Shown here: positions 15,372-24,027 of the stretch, one piece after another | Position numbering within the stretch: position 1 is the first letter of the stretch | Layout of the letters: each line of letters starts with the position of its first letter | DNA from: UBA8199 sp964507045 | GTDB lineage: Bacteria; Verrucomicrobiota; Verrucomicrobiia; Limisphaerales; UBA8199 | Direction of reading: 5' to 3' | Assembly: GCA_964507045.1 (NCBI GenBank) | Contig: CAZDOO010000003.1 | Span: forward strand, 1-64,000 | Length of the DNA stretch: 64,000 nt | The notes under the pieces: model-generated | What the model saw: only the letters and a program-made list of their open reading frames with translations | Told to the model about the DNA's origin: nothing | Database searches by the model: none | Position numbers and translations under genes: made by a program

Positions 15372-15947
15372 TTACAGATACTTTTCTTTGGCGATTCGTG
15401 ACAAGTGCTTGCGCATCTCCGCGCGCGCCCGGAACGCCCGGATCTTGACCATCGGCGCCGTCCAGCCGGTAAGCCGGGCGACTTCCTTCACCGACCGTTC
15501 CTCGATATCAATCAGGGTCACCACCAGCCGGGCAGACGGTGAAAGCTGTGCCAGGAGGCGCCCGATGATCTGGCGCGCGGCGTCGGCATTCTCGCTGCCC
15601 GCTTCCGGTTGGCGGACGAACCGCTCCAGCCAGTCCTCTTCCAGTTGCGTCAGCTCAGCAAACGTCGTTTCGCGGTTGCGTTGGTGGCTGCGCAGGAAGT
15701 CATAACAGGTCCGCACGCCCAGGCGCATCAGCCAGTGTTCGAAGGGAGCGTCGCCGCGGAAGCTACGCAGGTTTGCGAAAGCCTTGAGCCAGATTTCCTG
15801 GACCACGTCCTCGACTTCGCTTTCGCGGCGGGCATAGCGCCGGGCCATGGCAAAGAGTCGCGCGGAATACTTCTGGACCAGCGGCTCAAAGCTGGCGGCG
15901 TCGCCTTGCAGCACTGCCGCAATCAAGTCCGCATCGGTCCGTTCCAT
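15372..15947 (-). CDS. ECF-type RNA polymerase sigma factor
   Basis: This is a 191-residue sigma70-family factor of the RpoE type. Region 2 covers about residues 15-85 (YSARLFAMARRYARRESEVEDVVQEIWLKAF, then FRGDAPFEHWLMRLG). Region 4 covers about residues 130-180 (LSPSARLVVTLIDIEERSVKEVARLTG, then a helix-turn-helix). It is transcribed first in a three-gene set with a membrane protein and a periplasmic sensor-like protein, the usual order for an ECF sigma and its membrane regulators. Target promoters are unknown; copA is a plausible candidate because of its proximity. Confidence 0.92.
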   Translation of the reverse strand: MERTDADLIAAVLQGDAASFEPLVQKYSARLFAMARRYARRESEVEDVVQEIWLKAFANLRSFRGDAPFEHWLMRLGVRTCYDFLRSHQRNRETTFAELTQLEEDWLERFVRQPEAGSENADAARQIIGRLLAQLSPSARLVVTLIDIEERSVKEVARLTGWTAPMVKIRAFRARAEMRKHLSRIAKEKYL

Positions 15948-16090
15948 CCAGCGCAGTTTACCAAATCCCCAGGGCTAAAGTCAAAAGCGGCGGTTCTGCG
16001 CCACAGGTTCCGGGCGCCGCAGCGCAGGAGGTTGGCAGGGCACCGGAGATTCCTGAGGTTTCCCAGGTTTCCGCACGGTTGCTTCCGGGA

Positions 16091-16120
16091 TTGCCAAGAC
16101 AGCTTGGATGCCTATATAAG
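16091..16120 (+). promoter_or_regulatory. promoter of the RodZ-like gene
   Basis: TTGCCA (16091-16096) is followed after 16 bp by TATATA (16113-16118), with TATAAG two bases further. The predicted start near 16125 is only about 5 nt from the ATG at 16130, so the transcript would be essentially leaderless. Confidence 0.5.
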
Positions 16121-16129
16121 ATAGGGGTC

Positions 16130-16633
16130 ATGTCCACAGTCGCCGAACAACTGCGCCAGGGGCGCGAAGCCAATAATCTCTCAGTACAGCAGGTGGCGGA
16201 GATTACGAAGGTGCGGGCCGACCATATCCGCGCGGTGGAAGAGGGCAATTTCGATGTATTTTCGGCACCGGTGTATGTCCGCGGTTTCGTGCGCACCTAT
16301 TCGAAACTGCTCAAGCTGGACGTGCCCCAAGTCATGGCGTCGCTGGACGCGGAACTGGGGCGCAGCGCCAAGCTCGCCGAGCCGCCGGCGCTGACGGAAC
16401 GTCCGCGCAGCGTGATTGATTTGGTGATGCTGCAGCTTTCGCAGCTGGACTGGCGAAAGTGGTTGATCGCCCTGGGAGCCGTAGCGGCATTCGTAGCGGT
16501 CATCTGGGCCTGGGTCGCCTGGCGTCACCACGACCCGCTCAGGGGCGTGAAGCCCGGGGTCTACCACACCACACCCGGCACGTCGGGTGACACCTTGCCG
16601 CTGCCGGCTCCGGCACCGGCGCGGCGGCGCTAG
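16130..16633 (+). CDS. RodZ-like helix-turn-helix membrane protein
   Basis: The 167-residue protein starts with an HTH domain of the RodZ/HTH_25 type (about residues 5-75: LRQGREANNLSVQQVAEITKV, then RADHIRAVEEGNFDVF and YVRGFVRTYSKLL). One transmembrane helix follows (about residues 112-133) with a short Pro-rich periplasmic tail ending APAPARRR. RodZ couples MreB to the cell-wall elongation machinery. This homologue is short and lacks the C-terminal beta domain. The ATG at 16130 is preferred because it begins the HTH; an upstream ATG would add 17 non-homologous residues. Confidence 0.8.
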   Translation: MSTVAEQLRQGREANNLSVQQVAEITKVRADHIRAVEEGNFDVFSAPVYVRGFVRTYSKLLKLDVPQVMASLDAELGRSAKLAEPPALTERPRSVIDLVMLQLSQLDWRKWLIALGAVAAFVAVIWAWVAWRHHDPLRGVKPGVYHTTPGTSGDTLPLPAPAPARRR

Positions 16634-16670
16634 CTGCTGCAACAGTTGGCGCGAGCACTCCGTGCGCGCC

Positions 16671-17180
16671 CTACCAGCGAGAGGCCCCGGCCGCATAGAC
16701 CAGCAGCACGACCGCATTGACGTACACCGCCGCCAGCACGTCATCAATCGTTATCCCCCAACCGCCAGGCAACGACTGGCTCTGATACACGGGCCAGGGT
16801 TTGGCGACATCGAAGAAGCGGAAGGCAACAAAGACTCCGAGCGTCATCGGCCAAGTGTGCGCGGAGAAGAACGAGCCCAGCGCGGGCAGCGCCCCGGTCT
16901 TCCAGGACTGAACCGCCACCCAGCCGAGAAAGCAAACCGGCAGCGCCGCGATTTCATCGAGCACGACACTGCCCGGGTCCGTCTGCCCCAGGACGCGTTC
17001 AGCGACGCCGCAGAGCCAGACGGAAAGAGCGATCGCGGCGAGGGTGCCCGCGGCAAAGAGCCAGAAGTTTCCCGTCAGGAGCAGCAGCCCGAACCAGAGC
17101 AAGCCCGCCAGGGAGCCGAAGGTGCCCGGGGCCAGCGGGATGCGCCCGATGCCGAAGCCTTGCGCGATCCAGACCTTCAC
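16671..17180 (-). CDS. pgpA: phosphatidylglycerophosphatase A
   Basis: PgpA removes the phosphate from phosphatidylglycerophosphate to make phosphatidylglycerol at the inner membrane. The start is taken as GTG at 17180, which overlaps the pgsA stop by four bases (GTGA) and gives 169 residues beginning VKVWIAQGFGIGRIPLAPGTFGSLAG, the family N-terminus. Conserved features include GTFGS, VLDEIAA (acidic site, about residue 80), FRFFDVAKPWPV and GGWGITIDDVLAAVY. It directly follows pgsA, so the two consecutive steps of phosphatidylglycerol synthesis are coupled. Confidence 0.9.
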   Translation of the reverse strand: MKVWIAQGFGIGRIPLAPGTFGSLAGLLWFGLLLLTGNFWLFAAGTLAAIALSVWLCGVAERVLGQTDPGSVVLDEIAALPVCFLGWVAVQSWKTGALPALGSFFSAHTWPMTLGVFVAFRFFDVAKPWPVYQSQSLPGGWGITIDDVLAAVYVNAVVLLVYAAGASRW

Positions 17181-17770
17181 AAATCCTGGAGGTAAATGGC
17201 GCGGTTGCGCCAGAGGTAGAGCCAGCCGGAGATGAAGGTGAGAGCCACCGCGACCCATTTGGCCAGCTCGGTGAACCACTCCGCCCACGGTCTCGGGCCG
17301 GGCCACTGGAAGCCAAAGACCGCGCGGCCCACGGAACCCCACTCAGGGTAGCTGGCCAGAACGAAGATGGAAATGATAGCCACGATCTGCGCGATGGTCT
17401 TGTATTTGCCGCAGCCCTCTGCCGCCAGCACCACGTTCTTGGCCACGGCCAGCAGGCGCAACCCCGTGATGGCCAGCTCGCGGGCGACGATGATCACAAC
17501 CATCCACGCCGGCATCCAGTTCAGCCCGACAAAGGCGATGAAAGCGGAACAGACCATGATCTTGTCCGCGAGCGGATCCATCAGGATGCCGAAGTTGGTG
17601 ATGAGCTGGCGGCGCCGGGCAATCTCGCCGTCCAGATAGTCGCTGATCGCGGCGGCGACGAAAAGGGCAAGGGCAATCGTCCGGTGAAACTTAACCTGGG
17701 AAAACATCACGGCCAGGAAGGCGACGGTGAGAAGGAAGCGGGAGATGGTCAGCTTGTTGGGCAGGTTCAT
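17177..17770 (-). CDS. pgsA: CDP-diacylglycerol-glycerol-3-phosphate 3-phosphatidyltransferase
   Basis: PgsA makes phosphatidylglycerophosphate from CDP-diacylglycerol and glycerol 3-phosphate. The ATG at 17770 gives 197 residues starting MNLPNKLTISRFLLTVAF, the normal family start. The CDP-alcohol phosphatidyltransferase signature D-G-x2-A-R-x8-G-x3-D-x3-D is complete in DYLDGEIARRR followed by GILMDPLADK. About six membrane segments are seen. The stop overlaps the GTG start of pgpA. The longer upstream reading is rejected because it adds a low-complexity basic extension. Confidence 0.95.
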   Translation of the reverse strand: MNLPNKLTISRFLLTVAFLAVMFSQVKFHRTIALALFVAAAISDYLDGEIARRRQLITNFGILMDPLADKIMVCSAFIAFVGLNWMPAWMVVIIVARELAITGLRLLAVAKNVVLAAEGCGKYKTIAQIVAIISIFVLASYPEWGSVGRAVFGFQWPGPRPWAEWFTELAKWVAVALTFISGWLYLWRNRAIYLQDL

Positions 17771-18109
17771 TCCAGGGCGTGCCGACGACAGGCTGAAGAT
17801 TGCGTTATCATTCCGTTTGCGCCGTCTTTGTAATCTGTTCCAGGCCGCTTGCCAACCCACAACTGCAGGAAGCCGGGACGCTAAAGAACGGGTTGCCCGT
17901 CCCACCAACCCCTCTCGGTCCAGCTTTGACGGACTCACATCACAAACACCAAGCGATTCATGCTCTGGAATGGTTTAGGTGGCCTCAGAACTCAACAGAC
18001 CGGGGAAAATTAGGCTCAGCACGGATTTCCAGGGAACGCCGACGAAATTTCGTCATCGGTTCGGCTCGGCAGCCACGAACCAGCAGGCTTCTGGGCACGC
18101 GCCCCCCCC

Positions 18110-18219
18110 CTCTCCACTCCCTATCCTCACCGTTACCTCACCGTATCCTCACCGTTGAACCTCTGCAAGGTTTGCAGAGGTTCAACGGTGAGGATACGGT
18201 GAGGATAGGGAGAGGTGAG
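18110..18219. repeat. large palindromic intergenic repeat, copy 2
   Basis: The inner arms match for about 33 bp: CCTCACCGTATCCTCACC then GTTGAACCTCTGCAA, mirrored around a 3-nt loop. The outer parts are imperfect copies of the CCTCACCGTTA and CCTATCC units, closing with CTCTCC against GGAGAG. It shares the core GTTGAACCTCTGCAA and the CCTCACCGT module with copy 1 at 4693-4816, but the modules between differ (GTATCC here, GTCACC there). Both arms differ together, so pairing is preserved. Confidence 0.85.
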
Positions 18220-18451
18220 CCTAAGGATAGGGTGTGGTAACGACGTGGAGACGGCAGGCGACAGGAAGCACTGAGGGGACCTGCAGGAGTGAGGCTAAAG
18301 AACCCTCCCTGTCTCAAAATGGGACAGGGCGCCCCATGCAGAGAGGCTCAATCAAGGCCGGGTCATTCGCGGGCGTGGGGCGTCCGCATCCGCACGGAGG
18401 ATAGTAACGACCGAGGGGTCTGGGCGGTCCCCAGAAATCCGTGATGAGCCT

Positions 18452-18494
18452 AAAACTATGGAGTAATGGAGTCTCCAGCGCTCCATTACTCCAT
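18452..18494 (-). terminator. probable terminator of the Gfo/Idh/MocA gene (perfect 14-bp hairpin)
   Basis: Arms ATGGAGTAATGGAG (18458-18471) and CTCCATTACTCCAT (18481-18494) pair perfectly around a 9-nt loop. On the minus strand, which is the direction of the upstream gene ending at 18528, the hairpin is followed by AGTTTTAGG, so a weak U-run exists. The sequence also resembles a dispersed repeat type that shows up as odd tails in misannotated proteins from this phylum, so it may be a mobile palindrome rather than a dedicated terminator. Confidence 0.5.
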
Positions 18495-18527
18495 CAGTCC
18501 CTTGCTCCTCGGCGGGTTCCGCCGATC

Positions 18528-19970
18528 TCAGGCGTCCCAGCGACTGCGGTTGCTGCGCTTGACGAACTTGGCGGCTCCGGGGAGGTTGGGCGACCGCATG
18601 TTCGGGCCATCCCACTCCATGCGGTTGCCTTCGCCCACGCGCAGGGCGATACAGCCCAGCAGGATGATCTCGGTGAGGTAGGCCGCGATGTCGAAATTGG
18701 AATAGGCGGGCACATTTTCCTGCATCATGCGGAACCATTCCTGCATGTGGCCCGGGGAGCGCGGGATGGTTTGCGGCACGGCTTTGCAGGTTTCATCCTG
18801 GTCGCCGGCCACGTATTCCGACTTGCCGTTCAGGGCGACAAAGAACCGGGCGCCATAGTCGTCGGGAGAGAAGACTTTGCCCTTTTCCCCAACAATGAGG
18901 GCGCCGCTGGCGGGCAGCTTGTCGTAGGTGGCAAGGATCTCCTGCACCGCCTCGCCTTGCGGGCGCAAAGGCGTGAGCACATCGCCGGGCTTGCCGTCAT
19001 ACCACCAGAACTTGAGGGGGGGCAGGTCCCCGCGTTGTGGAAACTCGAAGCGAATGCGGGAGGTCTTGGGGAAGGTCTCCGGGTACAGGCGCGAGGCTAG
19101 TTCGCACTCGACGACATTGGGGTAGCCGAGGTTGAGGGCGCGGAAGGGCATGTTGACGGTGTGGCAAGCCATGTCTCCGAGAGCGCCGGTGCCGAAATCA
19201 TACCAACCCCGCCACTTGAAGGTATGATAGACATCCTTCTTGAATGGCCGTTTTGGCGCCGGCCCCAGCCACACATCCCAGTCCAGCTCGGGCGGAACCG
19301 GGTCGTGCCCCGCCGGGCGATTCAACGCCTGGGGCCAGATCGGACGGTTGGACCAGACATGCAGTTCGAGCGGCTTGCCGATCACGCCCGCCTGGATGAC
19401 CTCGACGGCGCGGCGCAGGCCGGCTTCGGCGCTGCCCTGGTTGCCCATCTGGGTGGCCAGCTTCTTCTCTTTGGCCAACTGCCGCATAATGCGCGCTTCG
19501 CTTACCGTCTGAACAAGCGGCTTCTGGCAGAAGCAGTGTTTGCCCATCTTCATGGCGCGGATAGCCGCCACGCCGTGGTGATGATCGGGCGTGGAGATCG
19601 TTACCGCGTCAATGTCCTTGCCGATCTGGTCCAGCATCTTCCGGTAATCCTGGTACTGCTTGAGCTGGGGGAACTTCTCCGCAAACTGCTTGGCCTTTTT
19701 CCCCATGATGTTCTTGTCCACATCGCAAATGGCGACGACGTGACCGCCGCAATTCGCGGCGTCGGTGCTGTCGCTGTCGCCTTTGCCGCCCACGCCGATG
19801 CAGGCAATGTTGATGCGGCTATTGGCCCCCAGCACGCGGCCCACATAGGGGAAGGAGAGGGTGACCGCCCCCGCGGCCAGCACGGTGCGGCGGAGAAATT
19901 GACGACGAGTGAAGGAGTTCAGTTTGGGAAGAGTCGGTACAGTGTTATTTTGCATGTTTAAGACATTCAT
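18528..19970 (-). CDS. Tat-exported Gfo/Idh/MocA family oxidoreductase
   Basis: This is a 480-residue NAD(P)-dependent oxidoreductase of the Gfo/Idh/MocA type. The twin-arginine signal FTRRQFLRRTVLAAGAV lies at about residues 20-36, followed by the Rossmann fold (INIACIGVGGKGDSDS, about 53-68), the dinucleotide-site CDVDKN, the EKP-equivalent CQKPL, and a C-terminal alpha/beta domain with WYDFGTGALGDMACHTVN. Such proteins are expanded in Verrucomicrobia and Planctomycetes and are thought to act on sugars in the periplasm. The substrate is unknown. The gene stands alone with a hairpin after its stop. The second ATG (residue 6) is also a possible start. Confidence 0.9.
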   Translation of the reverse strand: MNVLNMQNNTVPTLPKLNSFTRRQFLRRTVLAAGAVTLSFPYVGRVLGANSRINIACIGVGGKGDSDSTDAANCGGHVVAICDVDKNIMGKKAKQFAEKFPQLKQYQDYRKMLDQIGKDIDAVTISTPDHHHGVAAIRAMKMGKHCFCQKPLVQTVSEARIMRQLAKEKKLATQMGNQGSAEAGLRRAVEVIQAGVIGKPLELHVWSNRPIWPQALNRPAGHDPVPPELDWDVWLGPAPKRPFKKDVYHTFKWRGWYDFGTGALGDMACHTVNMPFRALNLGYPNVVECELASRLYPETFPKTSRIRFEFPQRGDLPPLKFWWYDGKPGDVLTPLRPQGEAVQEILATYDKLPASGALIVGEKGKVFSPDDYGARFFVALNGKSEYVAGDQDETCKAVPQTIPRSPGHMQEWFRMMQENVPAYSNFDIAAYLTEIILLGCIALRVGEGNRMEWDGPNMRSPNLPGAAKFVKRSNRSRWDA

Positions 19971-20090
19971 TTGGCGTCACGCGGCAGGCGCAACAACCAC
20001 TTCGACGGTGGAGAGTAATAGACCATTCAATCTCGGTGTCGAGAATGAAAACGTCGCGCTCAGCGGGGCGCAACCGATCCTGCCCCCTCG

Positions 20091-21629
20091 CTACTGTGAG
20101 ATCGGCTTCGCGCCCGCCGATGGCGGGAGGGGCTTCAGGGTCAGCGGGTCGCGCAGCGGCAGCTCCGTGAGGGGGCCGCTCACCAGTCCCGTCAATTTTA
20201 CCGGGTGATCCGGGTAGCCGCGCAGGATCTGGTCCTTCTGGCCGACGACAAGGATCACCAGCTTGTCGGGCGTCAGGTATTTCTTCGCCACGCGCAGCAC
20301 GTCGTCCCGGGTGATGGCTTCCAGGCGCGAGCGGTAGGTTTGCCAGAAGTCCGGCCGCCGGGCAAAGCGCCCGGTGAATTCGTCCTGCGCGAAGGTGTTG
20401 GCGACCTGCGCCTTGGTGGCGAAGATGCGCGGGAATCGCTCAATGAACCCGCGCTTCGAGACGTTCAGCTCGCTCTCGGTCACCGGCACGGCGGCGATCT
20501 TCTTCATCTCATCCAGCACCAGCGACGCCGCGTAGGCGACGGTGCGCGACTTGGATTGAAAGCCCGCCGTGAAGGTCAGCGGATAATAAACTCCGCCCTG
20601 GAAGCTGGAATGGGCGTCGTAGGCCAGGCCCTCATCGGAACGCACGCGGTTCATGATGCGCGAAGTGAAGCCGCCGGCGCCGAGGATGTCGTTCATGATC
20701 CCCACCGCGAAGTAATCCGGGTCGTCGCGCAGAATGCCGGGGAGCATCATCGCTACGCGCCCCTGGTTAACGTCTTTGTCCACCACGTAAACGCCCGCTG
20801 CGGCAAAGGTGGCATTGGTCGGAATGGGTGGCGGCGTTGCGCCTTGGAACGGCCAGTCGCCGAACAGCGCCTCGAGCTTCTGCACCATCTGCTCGCGGTC
20901 GAAATCACCGCTGGCGGCAACGACAAAGTTGGCGGGATGGAACCATTGCCGGTGGAACATTTCCAGATCGGCGCGCGTAATGGAGCCCACCGAAGCCGCC
21001 GTGGTATGGTCGTTCGCCCAGAAGCTTTCGCCGAAAGCCAGGAAACCCCGCTCGCGCTCCTCGATGGCGGCGGACTCGTCATTGCGCTGCTGCATCGCCT
21101 GGAGCATCTGCTGCTTGCGCAAGGCAATTTTGTCGTCCTGGAAACGGGGGGCGGTCAGGACCTCGCGCAGGAGGGCGAGGCCCTCGTCCACATCTTTCGC
21201 GAGCAGGTTCAGGCTCACGCTGCCCTGGTGATCCCCGATGCCCGACTCGAGCCGCGCGGCCAAAAAGGCCAGCCGCTCCTCCAGGGCCTCGGCGGTCTTG
21301 GACTTCGTGCCCCCCCGGGCAAGCAGGTAGCCGGTCAGGTCGGCCAGGCCCTCCTTGCCGGCGGGCTCCAGGTACGATCCGGCGCGGGCATACACCACCA
21401 CGTTGACCAACGGCAGCTCGCGGTCCGGCACTACGTAGGCGACGGGGCCGCTCTTGAGCGGCACGCGGAATTTCTCCGGCGCCGGCGGCTCATAAACCAG
21501 CGGCGGGTAGGCCAGCTTCTCCGGCCGGTCGGGAATGGCAGCTTGGGCAAAGGCCGGGGCAGGGCCCAGGGCGGCGAAGAAAAGCAGCGTATAGGCGAGA
21601 GTGCGAATGTTCACAGGCGCGTCCTTCAT
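20091..21629 (-). CDS. M16 family peptidase-like protein without the zinc motif
   Basis: The 512-residue protein has a signal peptide (about residues 1-28, ending AFAQA) and two M16 homology halves. The place where the HxxEH zinc motif should be reads GLADLTGYLLARGG, so it is probably catalytically inactive. M16B peptidases often work as pairs in which one subunit carries the zinc site and the other supplies the second half of the active chamber (the R/Y pair). It overlaps the upstream active M16 gene by four bases (ATGA), strongly suggesting a heteromer. Location is periplasmic. Confidence 0.88.
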   Translation of the reverse strand: MKDAPVNIRTLAYTLLFFAALGPAPAFAQAAIPDRPEKLAYPPLVYEPPAPEKFRVPLKSGPVAYVVPDRELPLVNVVVYARAGSYLEPAGKEGLADLTGYLLARGGTKSKTAEALEERLAFLAARLESGIGDHQGSVSLNLLAKDVDEGLALLREVLTAPRFQDDKIALRKQQMLQAMQQRNDESAAIEERERGFLAFGESFWANDHTTAASVGSITRADLEMFHRQWFHPANFVVAASGDFDREQMVQKLEALFGDWPFQGATPPPIPTNATFAAAGVYVVDKDVNQGRVAMMLPGILRDDPDYFAVGIMNDILGAGGFTSRIMNRVRSDEGLAYDAHSSFQGGVYYPLTFTAGFQSKSRTVAYAASLVLDEMKKIAAVPVTESELNVSKRGFIERFPRIFATKAQVANTFAQDEFTGRFARRPDFWQTYRSRLEAITRDDVLRVAKKYLTPDKLVILVVGQKDQILRGYPDHPVKLTGLVSGPLTELPLRDPLTLKPLPPSAGAKPISQ

Positions 21630-23215
21630 AGTTTCTCCTCGGCCGGCTGCTTCTGCGCGGGCGGACCAGGCTTGCGCGTGTAGATGGCCACGGTCCGGTT
21701 CTCCCGGGTGAGATACTTGCTAGCGACCCGCTGCACGTCCGCGGCGGTCACGGCCTGAATCTTCGGCCCGGCCTCGTTGATCTCGCGCCAGTCGCCGCTG
21801 CCGTCGTTGCGGATCAGGTGCATCAGGATCGGGTAGTTCGAGGAGAGCCGGCGATACTCTGCCGCGGCAAAGTTGTTCTTCACCTTCTGCAACTCCTCGG
21901 GCGGCACCGCCTCCCGCTTCAGCTTCTCAATGTTCTCGTAGATGCCCTGCTCGACCTCTTCCGGCTTATGCCCTTCCTTGGCCTCGCCACCGACATTGAA
22001 GAAGCCCTCCCATTTCATGGAGGCCTGCTGGGCCCACGCTTCGGTGGCTACCCCGCTGCCCAGCACCAGGCCCTTGTAGAGCCGGCCGGTGCGCGTGGCG
22101 AGAATCTCGCTCAGGATGTCCAGCGCGTACGAGTCCCGGTGCCGGAACGGCACCGTGTGCCAGAGGATGTCCACCTGCGGATTGGTTTCGGCCTCGGCAT
22201 ACATGCGCTTCTCGGCGAGCTGCTTTGCCTCCAGGGTCACCACATCCGGCGGCGTCCGGGGACCGCGCGGGATGCGCTCAAAGTACTTGCGGACCAGCGC
22301 CTCGGCCTTGGCCGGCTCGAAGTCGCCCACCAGGACGAGCGTGACGTTCTGCGGCGAGTAATACGTCGCGTAGAACTCATCCGCCTGCGCCTTGGAGATG
22401 GCGGGAATGTCCGACGGCCAGCCCACCACGGGCCAGGCATAGGGGGAGGATTCCCAGAACATTGCGTTGAACTGCTCCTGGAACTTGCCCAGCGGCGTGG
22501 ACTCCGTGCGCATGCGCCGCTCCTCAAACACCACATCCCGCTCGGCATAGAACTCGCGGAAAACCGGGTGCAGCAAGCGCCCGGACTCCATCCACGCCCA
22601 CAGCTCGAGCTTGTTGGCCGGCACGGTGACAAAGTAGGCCGTCATATCCTCGGACGTAAAGGCGTTCATACCCGAGCCGCCCGCCCCGCTGTAAATCCGG
22701 TCGAACTCGTTCTTGACCAAGATGTCGCGCTGCTCGGCAATGAGCCGGTTGAACTCTTTTTGCAGCTCTTGGTAGCGCGGTGTCTTGCTTTCGGGCTGGA
22801 GCAGGTCGTCTATCTTTCCAAGGCGATACTCGGCCCGCAGCTTCCGCTCCTCCTGGCGCATCTCATCGCGGACGCGCTCCTGCGCCGCGATGATCTCCAG
22901 GTCGCGCTGGTAGTCCTTGGTGCCGATGGTCCGCGTGCCCTTGAACATCATGTGCTCGAAGAGGTGGGTGATGCCGGTAATGCCCAGCCGCTCGTTCGAG
23001 CTGCCCACGTGCGCGACCCACCCGCCCGCCACCGACGGCTCATCGTGCCGCTCCACCAGCAGGAGCCGCAGGCCGTTGGTGAGGTTCTGCTCCACCACCG
23101 GCACCTTTTGCGCCGCCAGCGGCAGCGTCCCGTGCACCAGCAACAGCAGGATCAACCATCCCGGCCCGCGTGTTTTGCGCGCGCCGGTCCGCCAAGCCAA
23201 CTCAGATTTTCCCAT
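21626..23215 (-). CDS. M16 family zinc metallopeptidase (active subunit)
   Basis: This is a 529-residue secreted zinc peptidase. The N-terminal region has a hydrophobic signal segment (about residues 18-35, GWLILLLLVHGTLPLAAQ). The inverted zinc motif HLFEH lies at residues 84-88, with the distal glutamate region around EDMTAYFVTVPANKLELWAWMESGRL. An unusual charged insertion of about 65 residues, rich in E, R and Q, follows the zinc motif before the second helix block. It is transcribed just before a zinc-less M16 partner, so the pair likely forms one peptidase complex in the periplasm. Confidence 0.9.
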   Translation of the reverse strand: MGKSELAWRTGARKTRGPGWLILLLLVHGTLPLAAQKVPVVEQNLTNGLRLLLVERHDEPSVAGGWVAHVGSSNERLGITGITHLFEHMMFKGTRTIGTKDYQRDLEIIAAQERVRDEMRQEERKLRAEYRLGKIDDLLQPESKTPRYQELQKEFNRLIAEQRDILVKNEFDRIYSGAGGSGMNAFTSEDMTAYFVTVPANKLELWAWMESGRLLHPVFREFYAERDVVFEERRMRTESTPLGKFQEQFNAMFWESSPYAWPVVGWPSDIPAISKAQADEFYATYYSPQNVTLVLVGDFEPAKAEALVRKYFERIPRGPRTPPDVVTLEAKQLAEKRMYAEAETNPQVDILWHTVPFRHRDSYALDILSEILATRTGRLYKGLVLGSGVATEAWAQQASMKWEGFFNVGGEAKEGHKPEEVEQGIYENIEKLKREAVPPEELQKVKNNFAAAEYRRLSSNYPILMHLIRNDGSGDWREINEAGPKIQAVTAADVQRVASKYLTRENRTVAIYTRKPGPPAQKQPAEEKL

Positions 23216-23325
23216 GTTTGTGGGACCAAATTAAGCCGCCCCGGTTCAACTGCCAACTGGAAAGGCGGCGGACTTTGTGCTGTCGTTGCGCGGCCGAAAG
23301 TGTATATTCGCCCACATTCTGATCC

Positions 23326-24027
23326 ATGAAGATACTTGTGTCTCATACCTGTCGGCTCACTGCGGCCGCCATTCTGCTGGCCGGCCAGGTCGCTTTCGCC
23401 CAGATCCCTTCCGCCGGCTCACCCGCCGGCATCAACGCGGCGTTCGTGAAACTCTTCGGCCCCATCGCCGCTTTCACCGCCAAGGCCGAAGCCCGGGTCC
23501 TCGACTCCTCCCAGCAGGAGACAGTGCGCATGCCCATGGATTTGAGTGCCCTCGATGGCAAAGTGCGCCTGGAAATCAACCTCGAGCAAATCAAGAATAA
23601 GGACCTGCCGGCCGCCACGGTGGCCAGCCTCAAACAGTTGGGCATGACCCGGATCATCAGCGTCTTCCGGCCCGACAAGAAGACCACCTACCTCATCTAT
23701 CCCAGTATTCAGTCCTACCAGAACCTGCCCCTCAGCCCGGAGGAGGCGGCAGCGTCCGAAAAGACGCTGAAGCTGGAGAAAAGCGCGCTTGGCCGTGAGA
23801 CCATTGAAGGCCACGCCTGCGCAAAGAACAAGACCATCGTCAAGGGCGAAAAGGGTTCGGTCCTGGAAGCGGTTACCTGGAATGCCGCCGATCTGAAGGA
23901 CTTCCCGCTCCAAATCGAGCTGAAGCAGAAGCAAAACACCGTCCGCCTGCGCTTCTCCCAAGTCCAATTCACTAGAACCGACGCACAGCAGTTCGAGGTG
24001 CCCGCCAAATACGGCCTGCTGAAGTGA
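23326..24027 (+). CDS. hypothetical secreted protein, DUF4412-like
   Basis: The 233-residue protein has a signal peptide (MKILVSHTCRLTAAAILLAG, cleavage after AFAQ) and a beta-rich body. Features such as TTYLIYPSIQSYQNLP, GRETIEGHACAKNKTIVKGEKG and DLKDFPLQIELKQKQ resemble lipoprotein-like DUF4412/outer-membrane sorting proteins. The resemblance is by pattern only. It overlaps the following MBL-fold gene by four bases (GTGA), so the two are co-translated, though one is exported and the other is not. Confidence 0.6.
   Translation: MKILVSHTCRLTAAAILLAGQVAFAQIPSAGSPAGINAAFVKLFGPIAAFTAKAEARVLDSSQQETVRMPMDLSALDGKVRLEINLEQIKNKDLPAATVASLKQLGMTRIISVFRPDKKTTYLIYPSIQSYQNLPLSPEEAAASEKTLKLEKSALGRETIEGHACAKNKTIVKGEKGSVLEAVTWNAADLKDFPLQIELKQKQNTVRLRFSQVQFTRTDAQQFEVPAKYGLLK

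Larger units (their letters stand above)
17771..18527. other. long intergenic region with two palindromic elements
   Basis: No gene is supported in this 757-bp stretch between pgsA and the Tat-exported oxidoreductase, both on the minus strand. It holds copy 2 of the large palindromic repeat (18110-18219), a short stem CCCTGTC/GACAGGG near 18310-18331 and the perfect 14-bp hairpin at 18458-18494. The rest shows no recognisable structure. Confidence 0.6.
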
